A DNA stretch of 64,000 nt. It comes from Rhynochetos jubatus. Its lineage: Eukaryota > Chordata > Aves > Eurypygiformes > Rhynochetidae. The notes beneath the pieces were generated by a model. That model saw nothing but the letters and a program-made list of their open reading frames with translations. It did not search any database and was not told where the DNA came from. The stretch covers positions 38,850,665 through 38,914,664 of the forward strand of contig CM050690.1 of assembly GCA_027574665.1 (NCBI GenBank), read 5' to 3'. Each line of letters begins with the position of its first letter. The stretch's first letter is position 1. This document shows positions 1 through 12,763 of this stretch, piece after piece. Position numbers and translations under genes: made by a program.

Positions 1-1584
1 CTTGGGGATTAACCAAGCTGATGTCCTCAGAAAGCTGACACAGTGATCACACTACTGAGAATGTAGCAGCGGTTATATTCTTGGATGTGTCTGATGGGCC
101 TTGTCGTGTTTTTGGGATGATAGAGGAAGGTAAGTGCCCATCTCTGGTGCTCTGCTAAAAGGAATAATTTTGATATTCAGGCCCTACATAGTTGGTTGCT
201 TTTTGAATGTATAGTTTAAGTTGCAACCAATACAGTGCAGCAAGCAGCTACCAGGCAATTCTGAAAAAAGTGTACGTGTTAGCAAATCATAAAGTCATGG
301 AATGGTTTGAGTTGGAAGGGACCTTAAAGACCATCTAGTTCCACCCCCTCTGCCATGGGCAGGGACACCCTCCACTAGACCAGGTTGCTCCAAGCCTCAT
401 CCAGCCTGGCCTTGAACACTTCCAGGGATGGGGCATCCACGGCTTCTCTGGGTGATCCATCTGGGAGTCTGAGTTTGGTTTTTTCAGTATCAAGATAGAG
501 CTTGAGCAAAATGTTTCTGAAGTAGTCAACCCTTTGAGTATGAATTGCATTCATTCTACACAGCAGAGAAACTGTCACTGTACTGTGATGGCATTGAAAT
601 GGATTGCATGTGGCAGGAGTTGTCATGCATATCAGTGCAGCATTTGGAACACCTGAGTTGATGCTGCAGGAGACACGTGGTCTTTCAAGCTCAGCCTACC
701 TTTGTGCTTAGGTGTTGCATGGGCATGAATTCTGTAATGAGGTCATGACACAAACAAACAGGAGAAGGAAGCGGTGACTTCTGTTCCAAATTCTGTAACA
801 GCCTCCTTTTTGTCACTGGCTGGAGTTGACAGGGTAATGCCGCTTTCTTCAGAGAGCTCTTGTTCAGTACTGTGGGGACTTCATGTAACTGAAGGCCTTC
901 GCATTAAGCTGAAAACTTGAAAGAAAATATTAGATATTGGAGCTATTAATACTCACTGTTATGTTAAAGTCTGAATCCTACAGGGTAAAACTGTATACTG
1001 TTCTAGAATAATACGGTAGTAGGCCTTCCTGGGATTCTGCACTATATACTAGAATGTTGTGTAGTGTCCCAACGCCAGTAATACAGATTTCAATTTTATT
1101 AGCATTAGTTCTAATTAAATTTATTTATTTTAAATTACAATTATTAGAATTGGGACTTTATTAATATTAGGTTATGAATACATGAATGGCATGAAACACC
1201 TTGTACGTGTTTAACTTTCTCATAGTGGAATCCTATATATTTTCCATTCCCAGGCCAAGCCTTAGCTGCAGGGCCTGTGCAGCCGTTCTGGATACTCAGT
1301 GAGTCCACCTGGTGTTGAAGTCCCTAGTCAGTCTGCTTTAGCAGTCTGAATGGTTTTCAAACAAACAAAAAACTTTCCTGTCCCTAAACTTGTTATCATA
1401 CACAGGCAAGAACAATTTGCTTGCTAAATTCATGTTGAGTTGTGAACAGATATGTCCGTTTGTGTTGTTCTGCGGTGGTGCTGCCATAGAACTGTTGTTG
1501 AAGACTATCTGTTCATATGTTTTTCTTGTGCATTTAAAACATTAATTTTTTTGTGTTAAATACAGGTCTTTCTCTTTGTTTCAG
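1..1584 (+). other. MLLT3 intron 2, 3' part
   Basis: This is intron sequence upstream of the first exon in the window. It ends in a pyrimidine-rich acceptor (TCTTTCTCTTTGTTTCAG). Apart from a CR1 fragment at about 294-455 I recognise nothing in it. The 1080-1200 stretch is very AT-rich. No open frame here resembles the missing MLLT3 exon 2. Confidence 0.75.
294..455 (-). mobile_element. CR1 LINE fragment, 3' end
   Basis: The + strand reads through the reverse complement of a CR1 3' end: the GGTTTGAGTTGGAAGGGACC block, the CCATGGGCAGGGACACCC block, then the CATCCAGCCTGGCCTTGAAC block. The match stops near the GGCATCCACGGCTTCTCTGGG segment, so this is a short 5'-truncated copy inserted antisense to MLLT3. 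Confidence 0.9.
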
Positions 1585-1667
1585 TGTGCAAGGATCCGCC
1601 CTACAAAGTTGAAGAATCTGGGTATGCTGGTTTCATTTTACCAATTGAGGTTTACTTCAAAAACAAG
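1585..1667 (+). CDS. MLLT3: MLLT3 exon 3: YEATS domain, central strand segment
   Basis: The exon begins with two bases completing a Val codon and then encodes [15 protein letters not shown] followed by [12 protein letters not shown], matching human AF9 residues 65-92. Gly77 and Tyr78 of the acyl-lysine aromatic cage are present in the GYAG motif. The acceptor is TTTGTTTCAG and the donor is AAG|GTATGG. The exon is 83 nt, entering after the first codon base and leaving in phase 0. It must be joined to an upstream exon ending in one extra G. No substitution relative to human is evident in these 28 residues. Confidence 0.97.
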
Positions 1668-4600
1668 GTATGGAACCATATATTTTTCATTTAATAAATC
1701 AAGTGGGAGTTAAGTTTTTTAAAGATTTACAGTTCATGAATTAAACTCAGTTAAAAATTAGGTATAAAACCTACTGTCAGTGCTGTTCCTCAGTTCAAAA
1801 TCACCAACTTTTAGAAATGCATCATTGTATTTAGTGGATAACTTTATGAACTTAGCATGAGCTGATGAAATAAAGTTGAATATAACTCCTCAGAATTATT
1901 ACTGGCCCTACTCAGAAGCGGACAGACCTTAAATAATGCTTAAGCAAGTCCAAGAGCCACTTAAACTTTAAGAAAAGAAATTAATCTTGATTATGTTAAT
2001 TTCATAATGAATTCATTGTTCTATTTTCATGTTGCTGATCTTTTTAATTTGTTCAGTTTTTGATCTTTCAAAACAGCCTTTTTTTAAAAATAAAAATCTT
2101 GCATTCTCACTCTGAAAAAACATTGGTTTAGACTTCGTGTGAACATTGATTCTATCTCAACATTACCAGGGGGCACAGTTTGAAAACAAATACAGTGCCA
2201 TTCTAAAATGTTTCTGTTATTGTGGTACCTTAAGTTCTGAGTCTAAGTAAATGCTGCACTTACTACAGATCTTTTTAATATCAGAGATTTACTTTAATGT
2301 ACACAACAGGGCCTGTATTATTAACTTGTTTAGATTAAAAAAAGAAAAAGAATTTGGGTAGAATTAAAGAGCAAAAAGCTTGCAAGGTTTAATGTTCAAT
2401 ACCTTAATAACTACAATATTTAAGGTTCCTTTTGTATGCCGTGTGCCTCAGTGGAGCTATTACTGTACTTCGCATGTGCTTCTAAGATACCTCTGCTTAT
2501 TACCAAGATGCAGGTTAACATAATTGTTTTAATAAAGTCAGTGTTAGGTCTTTACTGTGTGGAGTGCTTGGTAAGAAACTAAAACCGAAACCAGAAATGC
2601 ATAGTAAAAGACTCTTGCTGAAACCCACGTCACTTAATCTGGGTTAGTGTACAACTCTGTTAGCATACACAGCTAACAGAGTAGATATTCCCGTATTCTT
2701 TTGTCTTTCACAGGAAGCTCTGTCAGGGTGTGAGGTGTGGATAATTCTGCTCAGGCACTTTCTAAGTTGTAGGTGTTGAACAGATCATTCTGAAATGTTC
2801 CCTGTATCAATCTGTGAAGAGCAGGGCTTAGCCTATCCTGTTGGCTGTTGGAAAACAGAACTTCATCAGTGAGCTGGCTGGTTTTTGGTGTGGTTCTTAG
2901 CTCTGTCTCCATTAGGGAAGCAGTTTTGATTCATTCAGGAAATCTAACAAAAAGCAGCCTCTGTTAACTCCTCTGTTAAGAACTCATCCCAAAACTGGGC
3001 AGACAAAGTCAGAAGACAGCGAGTCAATCATTGAAGCATCTCTACAGAAAGCTTCCCGCCCGACATTTCTTTTTTTGTTTTCCACTCAGACCTTTGGCTG
3101 CCTTTGCTGACTGTGGAGACCTGCAAGTCTCAGGAGTTCTCCAGCAGGAGTTGTGGCTTAGACTGAGATCAAGAGGGCAGCAATGATTACAGCTCACCTC
3201 ACCCTCAAGCAGCATGTGGAATTAGGAAGTTTGCAAACATCCCTCACCCCTATTTTGGTGTCATGGAATACGACAAGCAGCAGTTGGACTGTGAGTCAGC
3301 TAGCTCTTCACACAGTTGCAGCAGCATGCCCTTCCCTGGGTTCGGTACCATACAAAAGAACGGTGGCACAAAAGTTGAGCTGGCATTCCTGAGGCAAATT
3401 ACTGCTTTCTCCTGGCTCAGCTACCCTTCCTCCCCTAAGCCACTTCATGGGTATTCCAGTACAGAAAAAGAGGAGATAGACAGAAGGAGGAAGAGGAGAC
3501 AGACCATCGTCACTTATTCAAGGTAGACAACTTTTCAATTTTGGATTCAGAAAGTAACCTAATGAATAGAGGAGGCAGGGGTGCAGGAAGCCCCCTGGAC
3601 TGTGGAGAATTAAAGGTTGCCTGTTCTCAGGACTAAGCAGAATTGTTAGAAAATCTAAAAGGCGTTTCACATTGATGGAAAATAGTCCAGGCTTCAAACA
3701 ATTAGGGAAATAGCTAACTCCCCTCCCAAATTCAGCAGCAGCAGGCTATAGCTGTTAGCCATTGAGACAGTGTCCTTGGAAAGAATGCTTTTAGGTCAAA
3801 AAACTTCAACTCTGGAAAATGCAGTCCATTTAGGATAAGGCTCATAAGCTGCAGCGTATTCTACCTTCACAGCATTTTGAAATAGTGGCAGTGCTACTGG
3901 GGGTCCCTTGTGTAGTAAAAGCCTACTTAGAAATCACTGGTTATGTTCAGCTAATTTTCCACAGAATTCTTTGAAGAGTCCCATTTATAAATCCTTACAA
4001 CTTTGCTTTTTATGGCAAAGCTGCTGGTACTAGCTGTTTGCCTGTAGCAACATCACAGTTTTCTAAGCAGACCGGGAAGTAAATCGCTTCCATTTTTTTT
4101 TCTGCAAGAAATCATGTGTCATTTAAGAGATGTCCGTCAAGAAAATAGTTAATCTAAGGGAACTACTCTCTTCTGTCTTCAGAAACAGACTACTGCAGGC
4201 CTTCTATTTCAGGGCCCCTTCTGTTGTCTCTGCTCCAAGTCTAGAGATGGGATGATGAGGATGTCCCTTGGCTGTGTTTGAGACCTCTGACTTAACCTTT
4301 AGTATAACTGAGATTTCTATGCTTTCTGTTCTTCACATCCTTGGAATCCTGAATCAAAACTAAATGGTTTTTAATGCAAATTTTTTATTCATCTGCCCCT
4401 AAACAGAGCACACGTTTTGATTACATGCAGTGTTGGATATGTGCTAAGATTTAGCTGTCTCTCTTCTTCCTGCTTCCTCTTTACTAAAGTTTTTCTTGAA
4501 TTCGACCTTTTACTTGTGTTCTGCCTTATGACTGACACTGGTTTGGTGGCTTCTGTTGCACATCTGGAACTTTGCAGGAAGGGCTACTTAATATTGCCTT

Positions 4601-5433
4601 AAAAGAGCACTACCTTATAAACAGCTTCTAGAAGGAACTGTGTAAATGTGTAACGCAAAACATACTTTACTACAAACTGAAATCTGGCACTAGTTTCCTT
4701 TTTCAGCTGAGGCTTTCTCAGGGCATGAGATCATGATTTCTTCCACGACAAGTTTGCCTTTCCTGTTCTTTCTCTCTCCATATTGGTACAGGGAACATTC
4801 AGTTTCATTTTTTCACTGCAGTGGCAGAGAATTTTCATCACTTGGAAGCTGTGATGGAACACTTGAAATCTAGCTGGCTACACTCATTAAAACACTGAAT
4901 CTTCATTAATAAATGAGCAGACCCCATACATAGGAGATGAAATATAGTTGGATGTAGCAGTTTCGTTCCTCCCCCTTCCTTAACTCATGAAGAAAACAAT
5001 AACATTTGGCTTTGGTAGAGCAATTTGCATTTAAAACTTACTGCAGGTGTCTTCAGTACCATCTAGGACTCAAAACTGTGATTGTGTTGGTGACTGGGTT
5101 ACCTTGTGTCAGCTGAATCATAATGCTTGTCTATGGGTATGTTTGGCCAGAGCCAAACATGACATAACTCTTTCAATTAAGCCTTGTCAGGACAGCTTGA
5201 GGTAAATGAAGATCATGCATTTTTACCATGTGTTACCGTGAGCGGATAGGAGCTTCTCTGATTTACTGTAGCTCAGCTGATGCTTGGTAAACTCCATCAT
5301 GTGTCCAAGAACACAGAAAATGGTTAAAAATGACATAATTTTCATTTTAATTGACAGTCTTTATGTAGCTCGTGTTTTGAACTTAGTTAGTTTTGGTGCT
5401 AGATGTTTCTATCTGGTTATTTTCAACCCTCAG
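1668..5433 (+). other. MLLT3 intron 3
   Basis: This intron of about 3.8 kb is bounded by GTATGG and CAACCCTCAG. I see no repeat copy, RNA gene or coding exon. Short open stretches (for example about 3183-3526) show no recognisable protein and no exon-like borders. The 3590-4900 part is ordinary AT-rich single-copy-looking sequence. Confidence 0.8.
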
Positions 5434-5577
5434 GAAGAACCTAAGAGAGTTCGCTTTGACTATGACTTATTCCTGCACCTTGAAGGCCACCCACCCGTAA
5501 ATCACCTCCGCTGTGAAAAGCTCACATTCAACAACCCGACAGAGGAATTCAGAAGAAGGCTGCTAAAGGCAGGAGGG
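5434..5577 (+). CDS. MLLT3: MLLT3 exon 4: C-terminal half of YEATS domain
   Basis: Forty-eight whole codons begin [18 protein letters not shown], continue [17 protein letters not shown], and end RRRLLKAGG, matching human AF9 residues 93-140. Asp103 (in DYDLF), which lines the acyl-lysine pocket, is kept. Differences from human as I recall it are conservative: KR for RK at 96-97, Glu for Asp near TEE, and Arg for Lys in RRRLL. The donor is GGG|GTGAGT, a strong site. The frame stays open another 75 nt into the intron, which looks accidental. Entry and exit are both phase 0. Confidence 0.98.
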
Positions 5578-6362
5578 GTGAGTCCTGCACCAATGCCAAA
5601 AGCCATCACAATAAAGATGTTGCCGCTTACTTCTGGTGCACGATTAGTGTAACGAAGTGACAGTGAAATGAAGTGCTTTTGTTATTAACTTCGTGTAAGG
5701 GCTCAGTGCTTGTTGTCTTTAAGTGGAATGGGTGAGCAAATGAGCATGTGCCTACCCTAAATACACAATTAGATACCTAGATATCTTTACAACCAACCTG
5801 TTCATGTTTACTTCTGCAAAAGCAGACCTTATATATGAAGTACTGTTTGCTTCACTTTCCAGAGGTGACATACAGGAGGGCTATTGTGATGGGATGAAGT
5901 AGTAAGAAAAGAAAATGCCTTGCATTTAAAGAGAAATGTTTCTATATTAAGCAGAATAAATTCAATAGTTATGAAGTAGAACAACTTTAAAACCGTGAGG
6001 ATAAATAAGCCTACTTAAATTTGTATAATGTATGTTACACGGGCTGAACCAGAAAACTTACCAAGATTTCTTTACTTGTTGGTAGAATTAATTGATATGA
6101 AAAAGCCCAAAGTAAGGTTGCCCGTTTGGAGGGAGAAGAGGGCCAAACCTTTAGGTTTACACTTTGTCTGTTAGTGGAAACTGTTCTGCTGTGTTTCACC
6201 AAATGGCAGGAACATTCATGCTGTGGCAGGGACCACCAGAGGCTTAGCCATTGGGTCAGGCTGGACTGCTCAGGACTTCATCTCTCTCTGCTGGGGTGTA
6301 AACCTCTCTTGGCCCCAGACTCCGTTGGTTCCAGTTGCACTACTGCCACATGCTACTTTGAA

Positions 6363-7188
6363 GAAGTGCTGGGTTCAGTTAGGAAAGAGTTAATTCTCCT
6401 TACCATGGCTGCTAGGGAGCTGTGTTCCTGGATGCTGAGATCAGCACTGACAAGGTCTTATCTGGCACTGGGGAATGCCTGCACTGAACTCAAGGTCTTT
6501 CTCCGCTTCTGACCCTGCAGCTGCATTCCCAGCTCTCGCTGTCTTGCTACAGGCAGTGTAGGGGCCACACAGTTCAGACAGCTGACCCAAACTGGCCAAG
6601 GAAGTATTTCATTCCATAGTACGACATGCTCGGGGCATAGGTGAGGAGAGGGTCCGGGAGCAATTACTCTCTCTCTTACTCTCTTGCTCATTTACTCCCA
6701 TACACTTGCTAACACTCCCCCTGACTCCTGCGTTAGCTGCTTTGCTAACTCCTGTGCTGGCTTGTTTGTGACAGAGTTGGTGGGTTTGTTTAGTTTTCCC
6801 GCTCATGCTATTGTTGATAGAGTTTGCTTGGAATCTGCTGCGTCAGCTCTCAGGCCGCAGCTCTCGGGCTGCAATCGCTCTTGGACTGCGGCTCTGGGTC
6901 TCTCTGGGTCTGACTCTCATTACTCAGCACCTGGTTGTGCATTGGTTAGTGGGTGGTGAGCAACTGTATCATAATTGTATCATATGTTTTATTTCCTATT
7001 ATTTTAATTACTTAGTAGTATTTGTATCTATTGATTTAGATTTAATTGGTAAATTGTTCTTATCTCAATTTCATGAGCTTCCTTATTTAATTTTCTCTGA
7101 TTTTGCCCCACCACTGGAGAAGGGGAGGGGGCATTTGTGGGAGCAGCTTCATGGTATTTTGCTAGACGGAGTTACACTATGACAGAAG
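6363..7188 (+). mobile_element. Solo LTR of an endogenous retrovirus, with target duplication
   Basis: The element runs from TGCTGGG (6367) to TATGACA (7184), with GAAG directly on both sides (6363-6366 and 7185-7188), as expected for a 4 bp target duplication. It contains the CTCTCTCTTACTCTCTTGC tract near 6670, an AT-rich segment near 6970-7060 and the GCCCCACCACTGGAGAAGGG block near 7105. These blocks recur at 33738-34260, and in part at 9282 and 15932. There is no gag, pol or env reading frame, so it is a solo LTR formed by LTR-LTR recombination. It inserted in the sense direction of MLLT3. Confidence 0.8.
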
Positions 7189-7194
7189 GGCTTG

Positions 7195-7800
7195 ACTTCG
7201 TCTCCTCCATTCCCTCCCATCAGTGCCCAGGATGCTGTTGAAACCGTCACTCCTCTCAGCTGAACCAGGCCCTGTCCTGCAGGCTCTCCTCTCAGGGCAA
7301 GGACTCCAACCCTACTGTCTCAGAATCCTCCACTCACCTCCCACCCTTTTGTTGGTGTTGTTCCTGTGCTGGGGACCCAGGCTGGAGGCGGTACCCAGCC
7401 CGGGTCTGACAAGCGCCAAGCAGAGGGTACCGCCCTTGCCCTCACCTGGCTGTCAGGACTAGGACCTGCTTGCGAGACTGTGGACACTGCTGGCCCAGGC
7501 GCACGGGTGGCCCTAGCTCAGCTCACAGCCCTCCAGTGCCCAGGGCTGACCCCCCAGAGCCGTTTCCCAGCCCTCATGGCTGCAGGGCTCTGCCTTGCTG
7601 GGACAGGGCTGGGCCTTTGGCATTTGTCCTGATTGTAAAGCTGCTCGTAATGCATTCCTCCAGACTCTCAGGGTCCCTCCTGGCAGCAGCACTGCTCTTG
7701 TGTCAGCTGTCAGTTGGTTGTCATCTGCACCCCTCATGAATGAGTGTGTTCTGTCTCCTCCTCTTACAGGCCACTAACAGAGATGTTAAGCAAGCCTTCA
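7195..7800 (-). mobile_element. Old, diverged CR1 LINE fragment
   Basis: On the + strand the order of segments follows the antisense CR1 consensus. A block like CTCAGCTGAACCAGGCCC comes first, then TGTGCTGGGGACCCAGGCTG. After it come GGTCTGACAAGCGCCAAGCAG (CR1 wording: GTCTCACAAGAGCCAAGTAG) and GTTGTCATCTGCACCCCTC. Divergence is high and the segment is GC-rich relative to the intron. The overlapping open frames here are by-products of that base composition. It abuts the LTR at 7184. Confidence 0.7.
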
Positions 7801-8835
7801 TATTGTGGGTTTAGTAATGTAAATGCCAATGTTCATCTTTGTATTTTTGAACAGTGGTAACAAAAGTGGCACAATTAGACAGGGGTAGTTTTCTGGGCTG
7901 GAGGCAAGAGGGGAGCTAGTGTGAGAATATTCCGTCTGCTGAGAAGGATCTTTGAAAACAAAGCAAAAACGAGTAGTCGTTATATCTGAAACACGTTGTT
8001 ATCTTCCTGGAGAAAAGAACTGTTACAACTCTAGTTGTACTGAAGTGTAAGCATGAGCGGTGTTTTGTGCTTGCATTTGTTAGGTTGACAGTATCCATGT
8101 CTGGACAATGTATTGGCTCTGTAGTGTGTTTGCAGTGAAAACATCCGGATTGTATTCTGGGAAACTTCATGAGCCATTGCTTTAATATTGATCGTATCAG
8201 GTCCGTTGTCAATGGACAAGTTTTAGCCACAAGTGTAATAAATCTGAACGATGATAGCAGGGGCTTTGGCTGGTGATGGGGGTGGTTAAAAAAGTAAAAA
8301 TAGGAAGCATCCCTTTTACTGCTCATTTTATGTGCCTTCTAATTTTAGATTTCTTGAGTTAAAACAAAAGCAAACACGTTACCTAATTGTAAACAATGAA
8401 ATGTGGTGTGTTTTGACCTAATTCTTTCCCTAAATGTATCAGTGTGGTCATTCTTAAAATTCTTTGTGTCGTTGCCTTTTGTCTTCTGGAGGCTACAAAC
8501 TGCTTGCCTTTTTTTTTTTTTTTTTCTTCTTTCTTCTCCTCCATTTACCCCATTTCTTTCCAAGAAATAGGTCCCTGTTTTTGAAGCTATCAGAGTTTCA
8601 TGCTTCCCTCTGTATGCTGACTTAGGAGTTTGTCTGATCCACTTGGCACAGATGTAATAACATTCTGTCTCTCCTGTTACTGAAAGTCGCCATGAAGGGC
8701 TTACATCTCCCAGCTTTGAAAGACCTGTTACACTTTTATGAAATGTTGTACACAGTCTTTTCCTTGACTGTTGTAGAAAACCTTGAAAGCTGGCTCTTGC
8801 TTCCAAGTGTAAGTAGAATAGACAACAGAATGAAT

Positions 8836-8912
8836 TCACTGTGCTGGTTTTGATTGGGATAGTTTTCTTCTGAGTAGCTAGTATAAGGCTGTGTTTTGGA
8901 TGTGTAAACAGG
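8836..8912 (+). mobile_element. LTR 5'-end remnant
   Basis: The sequence TGTGCTGGTTTTGATTGGGA, continuing through GTAGCTAGTATAAGGCTGTG, matches the first 75 bp or so of the LTR type at 15932 and 9282. The rest of the LTR is missing. Its flanks are unrelated to the element, so it is a short relic. Confidence 0.6.
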
Positions 8913-9281
8913 AATCTTTGGGTGAATCTTACAAAGGTCATATCCAATTTGCAAATTTTTTTGTCAAAGCTTTCCACCTTCAGAAATGTATTTTCTACAC
9001 TGAACTTCCCCCACTGCCTGAAAAGATTTAGTTATTCTCCAGGTCAGTCTCTGCCATCTACCTACTTTGTGTACATTGTTCTCATAAATGTAAAAAGAAA
9101 TGTTTACAGAGGAAATAAAATATGTTCAAGAATATGCTGGGCAATCCAGTCAAAACATGCAGTGTAATTGTTTATGTTCCATCTCTTTGCCTATATATTC
9201 TAAATGACTTTTCTGTCAGAAAAGTTTGTTGTGGAAATGATGCCACTGAGAATTTTTTGCATCATGTATTCAGTGTAGTAC

Positions 9282-9701
9282 TGGGCTGGTTTTAGTCAGG
9301 ACAGAGTTAATTTTCTCCACAGTAGCTGGTATGGGCCTGTTTTGGGTCTGCCCTGAGAAGAGCACTGATAACACTGGTGGTTTTTTTGTTGTTGCTAAGG
9401 AGTGCTTGTACCAATTCAAGGGCTTTTTCAGCTCAGGACCTGGCTGGGCATCTGTCAGCGGGTGGTGAGCTATTGTATCACTTGTTGTATTTTCCATTAG
9501 TTTCACTATTATTACTACTATTGTTAGTATTATTAGTATTGTTAATATTATGAGTATCACTATTTAATTAATTTATATTCACAAATTTCATTGTCTTTTC
9601 CTCTGATTCGCCTCCTCCACTGGGTGGGGAGGTGGGATGGAGGGAGAGCTGAGTGAGTGGCTGTGTGGTATGCTGTTGTTGGCTGGGTTTAAACCATGGT
9701 A
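9282..9701 (+). mobile_element. Internally deleted solo LTR
   Basis: The start TGGGCTGGTTTTAGTCAGG, the CTCCACAGTAGCTGGTATGG segment and the GAGCACTGATAACAC segment match the LTR at 15932. After CTTTTTCAGCTC the sequence jumps to GACCTGGCTGGGCATC, so the middle 300 bp of that LTR is missing. The AT-rich TTATTACTACTATTG part and the 3' end (GGCTGGGTTTAAACCATG) are kept. No clear target duplication was found. Sense orientation relative to MLLT3. Confidence 0.8.
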
Positions 9702-12700
9702 AAAGCTAACAGGGATACAGGTAGGACTCATGTATTAGCAGCATATAACATAATCCAACCTCTTGCTTGAAATGCTCAGACACTCCGTATACAAATGATG
9801 ACTTTCAGTTAAATCAATTTCGTACCAAGCAAATCATCAAGCTACTGATAGTGACAGAACTATATACATGTAGTCTCCTACAGAGCCCAGTCTCTACACA
9901 CGGCACGAAGCGGTGCGTGAGTAGGTACAGTAGGACTGAGATTTTCATCAAGTAAACACCAGTAAGCATTGATCCTTATGTGTTTATTCCTTCCTAGACT
10001 TGTCAGTTACCTTTTCTGATTAGTTTCAGCCTCTAAACATGAAAGAGTGAAGAAAAAGAGGCAGCACTTTTCCCCTGAATATGGGAAGCAGGATGACACT
10101 AATCAGGTAGTTATAGTAATTAAAAAATAATCTTCAAATTTGAAGTAGATTTTGAAGGTTGAATTCCACTAATATCATTTATAAATGGGGCCAGAAGCCA
10201 CTGATGCTCACAACTCCCCTTTTCCCATTTTGTGTTGTCAGTAGTTCTGATCCTATTGGTTTTTTGGTTTGCATGTTTTTTAGTTTCAAGAAAAAATTTA
10301 CAATTACACCTAATCTGCATGTTAAACCAGTAGAAATAAATTATTTCTGAAGATGCTGGATGACAGCTACCTAACAGTGAAATTGAATTTTGCCTCTGGA
10401 ATCACAGACTTGCTCAGGCATCACTTGTTTGAATATGGTATTATGAATAACTTAATTGTGGTTCTTGCAGAAAAAAGTAGTGAAAATATTGTCTGTGTTA
10501 AGACAGCAGTTTAATACAGCCCTCTCTCCTATAGCTGCAAATTCATAAATAAAAATGGTTGTACTGTGTAATACTCCCACCTTTTTGGAATGACACCCAA
10601 AATCAGTTGTTTAGTCCAGGATTACAGAGCCAGTATTTAATAGTTGAATTTTCTTTTATGAAAGGAAAAGCCTTACAGATGCTCCTTAAAGAGCAGTTAC
10701 CACTGTGGACAAAAATAGTAAAACTCAAGGGATAGGTCACTTTTAGAGTCATAATGATTCTTTTTAGCTATGGAGGTGTCTTTTATGTCTGCTTTCTGTA
10801 AAATTAATTTGGAAATACAAGGAGCTCTGCTTCTTTAACAAGGAAAGAAACTCTTTCCTTGAAGACAGTTGATCTATTAATGAGTCATGAGAGAGAAGAA
10901 TCATTCTGAGAGGGGTGCAATTTTTAGAAAAAGATGTCAAGGTAAAAATTCAAGTTTTGCTAAAAAACCACTGCATTTTCCCCAGATCTATGTGGTTTTC
11001 CTGTTTAACAGTTGAGAAATGTCTTTTCAGTCATTTGACATGCCTGCATAATGTCTGATCTAAACCCTGTGTTCCTAATCCATGTAAGAAAGATGAAATC
11101 ATGGGGATTTCCCTCTTTTCTCTTACAATTTCTCTGTGTCAGTTGGAAAAGTTGGCTTCTGCCCAGAGCCAACCTTAGGTATAATGCTGCTCTAGGGAAG
11201 GGATTATCTTTAATCTTGTGCTTTTCATAATTAAGTAATTGAATTTTCTTAAACCACGTATTACTTTACTTCCAAGCAAATAACTTAAAAGAATTCTAAA
11301 AGGTTTTGTATTCCCTTGTGAGTTTTTTTTGGTTCAAAGAGGAATGATAGCGGCTCAGGACAACTGGATTTTTGTTGGTACTCTTAGTGCTTTGAGTGGC
11401 GAATTAACTTGTTCCTCACTGTAGAATGGTGTGGGGTGCGGCAACCCAGGACCATGCAAAGAAGTCCGTTTGTCTGCTGCTGTTGCACAATGAATATAAT
11501 TCATTTGCAGGGCTGCAGAAACGTTGTAGTAATGGTTCATTTTTCCTGGAATCCTAACAGAAACCTCATAGCTCTTGCTGAAAGTACTATTTGAGTTCTT
11601 CTGCAGCGCATTGCAGGGAAGCTGACCAACCTGAGGATGCTGTATGAAGGTGTTCTTAGATTACCAGCTCAGTAAATGAAACTGTAACAGGTAGCTTGGT
11701 GTGGATCTGTTTGAGGCAAGACAATTCCATCTTTGTTGATGACCTTCTTACATTCAGGAAAATGAGAAAGTAGGAGACACACAAGAGCTTTTTGGTAGTG
11801 GTCTGTTCTCCTGCAAAACCTCTAATATGACTTAAGAAGATTGTGTTGATCTGTCACAACTGTGACAGCTCATGCAGTTTCTGTCTTCTGTCTATGTGGG
11901 CAGGTGGATCTGTGTCTCCTGTGCATCAGGAGTGGCATGATGTGCATTTGTAGAGATTCGCAATAAGAGAATACCAGCTTTCTTGAAACATTCTGAGGCC
12001 ATTCCATATGCTTTCTGTACTGGGATCTGAAAAAACTAAATTGTGTGTATTGGAAGTGGGTGGTTCTTGTTGGGTAACTGGGTACTCCAACCTGGCAAAA
12101 CATGTGTTGGTAGTTAAGTGTTGTCTTTGACAGGTCAACTTTTTATAAGGAGACTTCTGAATCAGTTGTTAGTAGGTTTATGTACAGATATTACAATTTC
12201 ATATTTTTTCCCAAATCACTAGAAAGGAGATGGTGGAAAAGGGTTCCACCAATTAAGATAATTGGTAGTGCACAGTTGTTTCCTGATCCCTTCCTTTGTT
12301 CAGTGGTTCATGGAACTACATAAATTAAATACATGGCAGTTTCTCATTCTATAGCACTCTCTTATCTTGAGCAGCAAATGGGAATGCTCTTATAAGGTGC
12401 CTGCAGCTTAGGTGTTTTGGTCACTTCAGTTTGATCGAGCAGGTAGGATCAATCCTACCCAATAATGTGAATACCAATGGATTTCCTCTATGCACTGTTT
12501 TTTGGGGAAGTTTTCCTTTGTCCTTGCCCAGGAAGGTGTTTTTTATTTAAAGCAACTGATAGACAAAGGTTTCAAATACAAGCTCAACAGCTGCAGGCTA
12601 GCAAAGTGGGTGTTTAGTGAACTAGAGGCAAGATACAACCACCAGCAGATCCATTTGAATGCTTGTATAAGTAATGCTTTATTGGCACATATGACAGAAG

Positions 12701-12744
12701 GAAAAAAAATCTGTCTCTATGGGTAGACTGCTGAAGAAAGTGTT

Positions 12745-12763
12745 GGGGGGGGGGGGGGGGGGG
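12745..12763 (+). repeat. Poly-G tract (19 G)
   Basis: This is an uninterrupted run of nineteen G residues on the transcribed-sense strand of intron 4. Its length in the assembly may be unreliable. It could form intermolecular or intramolecular G-quadruplex structure in the pre-mRNA. Confidence 0.95.

Noticed and set aside
5284-5652. A 122-codon open frame around exon 4
   Set aside because: Only 5434-5577 is the real exon. The flanks are intron on both sides of good AG and GTGAGT sites.
7223-7740. GC-rich block with several overlapping open frames, resembling a CpG-rich gene start
   Set aside because: The order of segments follows old antisense CR1 sequence, and the frames conflict with each other.
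8345-8977. A 210-codon open frame on the minus strand
   Set aside because: It runs across a poly-T tract (giving poly-Lys) and an LTR remnant at 8836-8912, has no recognisable domain, and no splice or promoter context. Probably chance.
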